Positions 57,743 to 64,000 of a stretch of DNA of 64,000 nt are shown piece after piece (the stretch's first letter is position 1; every line of letters begins with the position of its first letter). Source of the stretch: Macrophomina tecta (lineage: Eukaryota > Ascomycota > Dothideomycetes > Botryosphaeriales > Botryosphaeriaceae). The notes under the pieces are model-generated. The model was given only the letters and a program-made list of their open reading frames with translations. It was not told the DNA's origin and did not search any database. The stretch spans positions 1,798,001 to 1,862,000 of the forward strand of contig JAKSGN010000002.1 in the NCBI GenBank assembly GCA_024180945.1, read 5' to 3'. Position numbers and translations under genes: made by a program.

Positions 57743-59792
57743 TCATCGTGATGTGTGTTCGCCGCTTTCCATATCGGACAGACGCATAGCATCAGAGCCA
57801 CTGTGGCGTTCCAATGAAGTTCTCTGCCGAATCACCCCTTCTTCTTCGACATTTGGTACCACAAGATCATCCATGTCCCTCAGCGTATCCCGTAGCTGAT
57901 TCCAATCTCCCAGACGGACCCACCATCGACGTTTCACGATCTTCAACCCTATGAACATCACGAGCAATAGCCCAGGTCCCAGGTACTGATCCAGGGCTTT
58001 GACCGTCAACTGCTTTCGAGCTTCGTGGTTGGAGCTCCATAGACCGGCGCTTGCGAAAACCAGGAGAATGGTCAAGCTGGCGACGAGGGCGAACCAGGCC
58101 AGCCACGGCTGGGCGGCTTCCAGCCAGCTCATGTGACCCGTTCTCGACCACCTGTCAAACTGAATGTAGTCGTTCTTGAGGTAGGTGTGGTGCTTCCTCA
58201 GCCACCAATGGTAGCGGAGAAATGCAAGGGCCTGCGAGGCCCAGACAATAATGCAGCTTGTTGTTCCAATGCTTTGTAGAATGTCCTGCATTTTGTCGGT
58301 GCCCTTCTCGTCGACCAAGGAGAGGAAAGGAATCCATCCGAATATCATGGAACCAAAGATGGCGCGTTGCGGGACGCCGTTGCTATCGACATTTGCTAAC
58401 GTCGAGAGCCAGCGAAGTATTGGGAATTTTTCGTCTCTTTGAATGCTCGATCCTAGCCCGTAGAGCGTGCGTGATGCAACAAACAGGGCTGAGTTGGCAG
58501 CACTGAATGCTGAATAAAGGAGACACGCGTTGATGACACCTCCGAGGTAGGGAATATCGTGTCTATCAAGCGCAATGACTGGCACAAGATGCGTCACGTC
58601 GTCTCTCATTCCATTCTCGGCTCGTGGACTGTTAGCCGGACAACGCGTAGGAGAATCTCCAAACGTCCATTGGCCGTAGTAGATCATGAGTAACGGGTCT
58701 GTCCAGGAGACGTTCAGGAGCATGCTGACAATGCTAACCATATACACTGACAGTACAATGAAACTTATGTTTCTTGCAGGCATTTTCAACTCCGCGGTGT
58801 TTTTCGCCTCAAATGCTGTCATGGTCACTGATTCAACACCCAGAAACGGGTATATAGCAAGATTTATACCAATCCTACATGCTTTTAGCATACATCCAGG
58901 AGAACCAAATGGATGAAAAGACATACAAAGTTGAGATGGGCTTCCTGTCCGCTACTTGACAGCGATATTGGAAACCATTGGTGATATCTGAAGACAATTG
59001 ACTCGGTCAGGTAAACTCGTGCAATTGATTTAGCAAAGAAGAGGATCTTACATTCCATGCTGTCTGGCTTAGGTATCCATCCAGCGCCGGATCTCAGACA
59101 GAGCATGAGGACGAATATCATGAAATAAATGAGAAGCTTCAAAATTCCTCCAAAAAGCTCGATATAACCAAAGAGCTGCCGACTGGTTAGCTTGTGGAAA
59201 CTGCAGTTGATATTAAAGCCATCACTTGCCTTGACTGTGTTAAAGTTGATGAAGAAGACAAGCAGCGGACACAGCGCATATACCAGCGTCTCTGCAGCTT
59301 TGCCTTCATTCCAATACTTCGCAATCGCGCCGGCGGTAGATATGAGCGCAGCAAAAGTGATCGCCCAAGTGTACCAGTATGCCACACAGATTACCACAGC
59401 GAAGTCGCGGTCGACGAATCGCCGAACAAATTCAACCAGGGGGTTCGGAATCGGCCACGTGATCACCATCTCACTGATACCCTCCATGACGGCCACTGCT
59501 ACTACCCCTACAACGGCGAACGAAAGTAGCACGGTTGCGGGGCCTCCGAAGGCGAGAATCTCACCAACTCTATTTGGAAGAACTCCAATGATTGTACTGA
59601 TCGCGATCATCTGGATACAGTGAGTAATGGGTGACCAATTACACGAATAGACGAGCTTGCTTACAAAAATCTGCCACCTTCCAAGCTCACGCCTTACGTC
59701 GAAATTCTGTTAGCTTGGTTTTCCCAAAATTGCACAGGACCTCACTTGAGAGGCATGGCACGTGAAGCCCTCCGTCTCGCATCAGTAGTCAT
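57743..59792 (-). CDS. Amino-acid permease (APC superfamily, fungal YAT type)
   Basis: Six exons (59,792-59,746, 59,692-59,665, 59,610-59,230, 59,175-59,052, 58,987-58,927 and 58,874-57,743) splice in phase to 590 residues. The third intron has a GC donor (AAG|GCAAGT). Landmarks are FMIAISTIIGVLPNRVGEIL (TM1), AVMEGISEMVITWPIPNPLV (TM2, with the EM..WP block), WYTWAITFAALIS, INLAIYPFLGVESVTMTAFE with KNT, and the later ANSALFVASRTLYGLG followed by VPQRAIFGSMIFGWIPFLS. About 12 helices are expected in the plasma membrane. Family members import amino acids with protons; the substrate is not readable. The usual IGTGLFVGSG signature of TM1 is replaced by IIGVLPNRVG, an atypical feature. A mariner element lies 131 bases upstream of the start codon. 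Confidence 0.9.
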
Positions 59793-59922
59793 GGTCGTTG
59801 TGTTGCTACTCGGACGGATCAGATGGTTGGACAAAGCTTCCAAACCATGATGGGCTGAAAGCTCAGCCTCGGGGACTTATATTGCGCAGCTGCGCCTGAA
59901 TGCTACAGTGCTGCACTGCTTA

Positions 59923-59952
59923 CCGCACCCGTGCAAAAGTCAGGGCGCACGG
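59923..59952 (+). repeat. Left terminal inverted repeat of the mariner element
   Basis: These 30 bases match the right end exactly in inverted orientation. TA precedes them. Confidence 0.95.
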
Positions 59953-60010
59953 ACGTGCACGAGTCAAAACAACAACGTACCCTCTTCATCCCTTGCCTCA
60001 TTACACCACC

Positions 60011-61099
60011 ATGCAGCGCATCTTTGGACGCGAAATTTCAGGCAATGCTAGGCAAAGGCATCAGCTTTCACATGATCAACGAGTTTCGGTTATTACACAA
60101 TCGCAAGATGGTAAATCTGGGCGTCAAATTGCCCGTGAGACTCGCTTCTCAGAACACGCAATTAGGAGCTGCATCAACCACTACAATACGACTGGCCAGA
60201 TTGATCTAACACCTCGTACTGGCCGTCCCCCCAAAGTCAGCCTTCGCACGGAGCGCCAGATTATTCGTTTTGTTAACCGGTTCCCAAAACTTAAGCACAG
60301 CCAGGTGATTAAGCAACTCCAGTTATCTATCCATAAAGATACGCTCAGGCGTATTCTACGCAAGAACCATATTACCAAATGGCGTGCAAAGAATCGGCCT
60401 TGGATCTCTCAAGCGAATGCCCGCATTCGGTACCAATATGCAAAGAAATACCGGTATAAGAGCTGGAGATGGTGGATGAGGGTTACGTTCGGTGATGAGT
60501 GCTCAGTTGAGCAGGGCTCTGGCCACGCACCAAGCTGGGTTTTCCGTACGCCTGGCCAGCAAAAGTGGGACCAAAGCCGGCTTAATACACGGCCACTTGG
60601 CAAGAAGGCAAGATGTATGGTATGGGGTGGCTTTTCAGGCCAGCTAGGGGTGTCTGATTTACACGTTATGGAGCGTGATTTGGACTCTCCTAGGCAAGGC
60701 TATACTGCCAAATCCTATATCAAAGTACTGGAGGAACAGGTGCCAAGAAACTACGACTATGGTATGTACTGGTTACAAGATGGTGCTGGTATTCATCGGG
60801 CGAACCGGGTGAAGAAATGGCTGCGTGATCACCAAATTAGGTGCATTACTCACCCCCCATACTCGCCTGATCTGAACCTCCAGGAATACCTTTGGTGGCC
60901 ACTAAAGATGAAGCTTCAAGAGATTGCGCCATTTATTGAGCTTAAGAAGAATCCTGAGCGCGTGGAGGCGTTACTAGCTGAGTGGTTACCTAGGGCATAC
61001 GCATTGGTGGAAAAACCAAGCCTTAAAGCGCTTTGTAAAAGTATGCCACAACGGCTTGTAGATGTTATTCAAGCTGGTGGCTATCAAACTCGCTGGTAG
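60011..61099 (+). CDS. Tc1/mariner transposase, DD34E
   Basis: From the ATG at 60,011 the protein has 362 residues. The N-terminal paired helix-turn-helix DNA-binding part (about 18-125) contains the GRPP hinge (71-74). The catalytic triad is D162 (FGDECS), D257 (LQDGAG) and E292 (DLNLQEYLW), with 34 residues between the second D and the E. The canonical PDLNPIE is here PDLNLQE, a small variation. The frame is uninterrupted, and the ends of the element are perfect. Transposase binds the terminal repeats and cuts and pastes the element into TA sites. The open frame continues upstream of the ATG past the left repeat, but translation from inside the element is far more likely. Confidence 0.95.
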   Translation: MQRIFGREISGNARQRHQLSHDQRVSVITQSQDGKSGRQIARETRFSEHAIRSCINHYNTTGQIDLTPRTGRPPKVSLRTERQIIRFVNRFPKLKHSQVIKQLQLSIHKDTLRRILRKNHITKWRAKNRPWISQANARIRYQYAKKYRYKSWRWWMRVTFGDECSVEQGSGHAPSWVFRTPGQQKWDQSRLNTRPLGKKARCMVWGGFSGQLGVSDLHVMERDLDSPRQGYTAKSYIKVLEEQVPRNYDYGMYWLQDGAGIHRANRVKKWLRDHQIRCITHPPYSPDLNLQEYLWWPLKMKLQEIAPFIELKKNPERVEALLAEWLPRAYALVEKPSLKALCKSMPQRLVDVIQAGGYQTRW

Positions 61100-61203
61100 C
61101 CTAGCTTTATAAAGAATCAACTCTTACTGCATTTGAGCAACTCCTTGTTGAATAATACGACTCCAAAGTATTGGTGTTGGTGGCAGGATAATTAGCGCCT
61201 TGG

Positions 61204-61233
61204 CCGTGCGCCCTGACTTTTGCACGGGTGCGG
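61204..61233 (-). repeat. Right terminal inverted repeat of the mariner element
   Basis: This is an exact inverted copy of 59,923-59,952, followed by TA. Confidence 0.95.
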
Positions 61234-61235
61234 TA

Positions 61236-61552
61236 CGTTATTGCGTCAAAGCCACTCTTTTACCCCCACGATACTTTAGGCAAGGATCATCCGCGAGGCA
61301 ACACGGCTTGTCTTGCAGGCAACGAGGAGATAAGAGAAGTGGGTTCTGATGTAGCCGGCCATCCGCTTTCTGTCAAATTTACCGCCCCGCAGTCTCATCT
61401 ATTTTACTGACTTGAAGACCGTTCTTCCAAGTACTTACTCCTCCGAACTCGACCGAGATTATTTCGCCTTGCTTCTAAATCCGGCAAGCCGCCTGAGCTT
61501 GCTGCGCCCATCCTCCAGCGGGTTTTGACCGAGAAAACTTTACTTCGTAGCC
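61236..61552. other. Flank of the mariner insertion
   Basis: This is the right-hand continuation of the sequence interrupted by the transposon, originally joined to 59,920. I see no gene. Confidence 0.5.
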
Positions 61553-61843
61553 ATGCAGCGCTTTGTTATTGGAGAGCAAGAATCCGGATACATAGAGGAG
61601 AAAGCTCTTGAAGACTTTCTTAAGATGCAGTTTGGATCCGACAAAAACTACGATATCAAGGTCTAACTGCTCTCGTCTATGGGGAAACGAAAGTCGCTAA
61701 CGGCAAGGCAGAAGAGCGACGAGGCAAACTACGTCTACTGGTCTTACTCGGCCCCCAGGGAACTCAACAAGGTATATGATTTCAGCCCGCCTCGGCGCAA
61801 GACTTCGCTTACCCAAGTCCTCCACCAGGATGAAATTCAGTAA
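61553..61843 (+). pseudogene. Broken gene fragment with one in-frame TAA
   Basis: The ATG at 61,553 opens 37 residues (including EKALEDFLKMQFGSDKNYDI) and stops at a TAA at about 61,664. The same frame then continues with an ATG at 61,679, and ANYVYWSYSAPRELNK follows. The two halves look like parts of one coding sequence. It may be an N-terminal piece of the CorA-like gene downstream or a separate decayed gene. Confidence 0.35.
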
Positions 61844-62208
61844 GCCAAGCGATGCATCAGTGGTCACTGCCAACTCACAACTGCAGGATTCTGAGGGGCG
61901 TCGATGAATAGGGGTTAGCAGGATGTTAATTTGAATCATCTGAGCGGCAAGGCAGAAAGCGGGGTTGCCGCACGGCATATCGTCCCGATGCCCGGGGCAC
62001 AATTCTGGGGGCTGAGCGAGAGCCGGCCTCCATCACAAGATAAGCCGCAGCATATCATTTGGCTGCTCAGCCTCAGCAGGTAATATGGGCACTTTGAGCA
62101 GCCCGTTCAATTATTCCACGATAACTCTGAATCTATATCTCTTCAGTAAAAGAAAAAAAAAAGTTGTTGTGAAGATTTTCTACTGCTCGCCTCTTTGTTT
62201 GCAGCAAA
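61844..62208. other. Spacer before the CorA-like gene
   Basis: No gene was seen. A short A run lies at about 62,151-62,162 just before the start at 62,209. Confidence 0.45.
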
Positions 62209-63936
62209 ATGCTTAACGCGCGGGAAAGAACCCACCCATTAGCGTTCTCTGAGTACCCACTGAATTTACCGCAACAGGCTCTGTTGGGGGCCAATCCAGC
62301 ATCATTACGGGAGCGGCTTGTTGAACACGTTTGGTCAATTTCCGCAAAGAAAACTCTACATTTTGAGGTCTTCGAATCCAAGCCAAACGCCAAATTACCG
62401 ACCAAACGTACCATCCAGGACCAATCAACTGCTGAACAAGCGATCTCTGTGCCACAATCAGAAGGGTTTGACTGCAAAATATTGTTGGTGATTCAATTTT
62501 TTTTGTGCAAAAAAATTTATTTTTGACACTTGAGTAGCTGCCTCGTCCAAAAGGACTCGCTACGTCCGTTTCTTATCACAGCACCTTTGCTATGGAACCT
62601 CCTGGACACATATAATATACCTGCACCTTTTCTGGACGTTCTATTTGCTGTGCATACTGAAACACACATTGCCGAAGAGAGCTACGGGAATGTGTTCCTG
62701 CAGACACTGGTTGAGCCATCGCCTGCTTTTGGTAGCGCGCGACCTTGTATTCTGGGAGCAAGAACTTCACTAACACATCTCACAGAGCTATCTTATCAGC
62801 TCAAATACGTGGAAGCGAATCACCGACCTTCAGCATTCCCTTGGTCCACCAGGCGGACGGAAGTTTTCAGCCGAATCTGGTACGCCGGGGAAGGCGTAAA
62901 GTCCTTCTGGCTAATCTTCCACCCCAAGGAGGACTCGGAGCTTAGCAACAGGATTTCCCAGAAAGCTCAAGAGCAGAGCCAATGGAGTGTAATAAGGCAG
63001 AATCCTGTGCGGCAGCACATCGATATCCTGTCAACATACCTCGACAACTGGAGGCCTTTCCTGGGCGATCTTGGAACACAGTATTCGGAGCTGGTAAGTT
63101 TTGAATGCGGTGGCGGGAGCATGAGCTGATGAAACGTAGAAAATGCTTCTGTGGACTACCGAATTCGAGGATGAGGCAAATTTCAACAGAGTCTTGAATT
63201 TCAAGTCCATGCGTTCACTCCGAGGGCTGGAAGAGAGAGTACAGATGGCTGAAGTCATCTTGAGCCAAACAGCAAACCTCCTCCAAGTGTTGATTGAGCT
63301 GAACCAAAACATTTCTCAAAGCGGCATGTCCGACCACAAGGAGTTTACGATCACGGAAAATGCCCTGAAGGCGATTAGAGTGAAGCTTGACGGACACCAA
63401 AAATCTGCGCAGGCACTCGAGATCCGCATTCAAGGAATCCTCAAACTCGTGAGCAGTGCGGACCAAATGACCGAAGAGTGTAGGATACTGACCTTGCAAG
63501 GTAACGGATGCTCTGAACCTGAAAAACCAGAGCGCTGCTGCGAAAAGCCAAAAGACCGCCGCCGACAACCAAGCAGTCGCAACTGAAATCAGCAAAGGCG
63601 TGTATGCTCTGACACTGGACAGCGTTGATGATAGCGCAATTGCGAGAACGGTGACGCTGGCCACACTTATTTATCTCCCGGCTAGTTTTGTCGCTGTAAG
63701 TGCGCGGTGCGGCTGCGCACCGGACTCGAAGCTGATCAAGAAACCTGCAGACACTTTTTGGGATGAACTTCTTTGACTTCAACAACAAGACGCAACGAAT
63801 GAGCATATCGAAAGATGCTTGGATATACCTGCTCGTCACGATACCATTGACGGCTGTAACGGGAGTGATATGGTGGCATGCGGCAAGAAACCACCGAACG
63901 AAAAGGGAATTGAGAGAAAGGCCTCCACAAGCCTGA
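62209..63936 (+). pseudogene. CorA-like Mg2+ transporter-type membrane protein with a frameshift
   Basis: Exons 62,209-62,483, 62,538-63,093 and from 63,140 join in frame. The N-terminal soluble part has THPLAFSEYPLNLPQQALLG and KDSLRPFLITAPLLWNLLDT. A helical stalk follows (RGLEERVQMAEVILSQTANL). At 63,500/63,501 (gcaag|gtaacg) the frame slips by one base: the next frame carries LNLKNQSAAAKSQKTAADNQ, TLATLIYLPASFVA and, after a last intron, TLFGMNFFDF and AWIYLLVTIPLTAVTGVIWW. No normal intron explains the slip, so it is either a disabling indel or a sequencing error. TLFGMNFFDF replaces the GMN loop of CorA channels, and fungal members like this are widespread but functionally unclear. The stop is at 63,934-63,936. 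Confidence 0.75.
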
Positions 63937-64000
63937 GGATAAACGCCGATGATACCAGTGCGCTGCTTCATTCTCCAATGCAAACTCTCTTCAGAAATAC

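Larger units (their letters stand above)
59923..61233 (+). mobile_element. Tc1/mariner-type DNA transposon, intact, 1,311 bp
   Basis: The element is bounded by perfect 30-base terminal inverted repeats (59,923-59,952 and 61,204-61,233, starting CCGCACCCGTGC) and flanked by TA on both sides (59,921-59,922 and 61,234-61,235), the target-site duplication of this superfamily. It encodes one uninterrupted transposase. Perfect ends and an open frame suggest a recent insertion that could still be mobile. Confidence 0.95.

Noticed and set aside
1..64000. CRISPR arrays, bacterial operons, rRNA or tRNA genes
   Set aside because: No spaced direct repeats, Shine-Dalgarno-linked gene strings or recognisable RNA genes were seen. 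The window is fungal nuclear DNA.

Overview
The window looks like nuclear DNA of a filamentous ascomycete (Pezizomycotina; a plant-associated Dothideomycete-like species would fit, but this is inference). Genes carry one to several 45-65 base GT-AG introns. Protein families are fungal: PL3 pectate lyase, pepsin-type protease, GMC oxidoreductase, fungal rhodopsin-domain protein, Zn2Cys6 regulator, HET-like and CorA-like proteins, and a Tc1/mariner element. The gene models were spliced by hand from frame, GT/GC-AG signals and family motifs.

0-7.4 kb: a GPI-anchored secreted cysteine-repeat protein, a PL3 pectate lyase with glycine-rich flanks, and a weak F-box-like hypothetical gene. 7.5-23 kb: the main discovery, a candidate gene cluster for a ribosomally made, modified peptide (RiPP) of the dikaritin/ustiloxin type. 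At its centre is a secreted precursor (11,355-12,095, minus) with seven copies of an invariant YIFTDDG core, six of them followed by a Lys-Arg Kex2-type site. Around it are five UstY-type membrane proteins: two canonical DUF3328/UstYa and three divergent members, each with paired HxxHC motifs apart from one degenerate site. A secreted subtilisin lies directly upstream of the precursor on the same strand, followed by a DMT/EamA transporter and a Zn2Cys6 regulator. No tyrosinase, P450 or flavin monooxygenase was seen. The simplest reading is that Kex2 and the subtilisin cut the precursor, the UstY-type oxidases cyclise the core, the transporter exports it and the regulator controls the set. The transporter and regulator both show possible frameshifts, so the cluster may be partly decayed.

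23.9-28.2 kb: an MFS transporter and a HET-like membrane protein joined in one reading frame, each with an in-frame stop (probably a chimeric pseudogene). 29-35.5 kb: a pepsin-like protease, a long gene-poor stretch and a secreted SurE-type phosphatase. 39-43 kb: a rhodopsin-domain membrane protein and a GMC oxidoreductase facing each other tail to tail. 46-48 kb: a fucose-permease-like MFS gene. 50.7-55 kb: a small three-exon coiled-coil gene divergent from a BRD8/Bdc1-like bromodomain gene. 57.7-59.8 kb: an amino-acid permease with an intact mariner transposon (59,923-61,233) inserted 131 bases upstream of its start codon. 61.5-63.94 kb: a CorA-like membrane protein gene with one frameshift, near a broken fragment.
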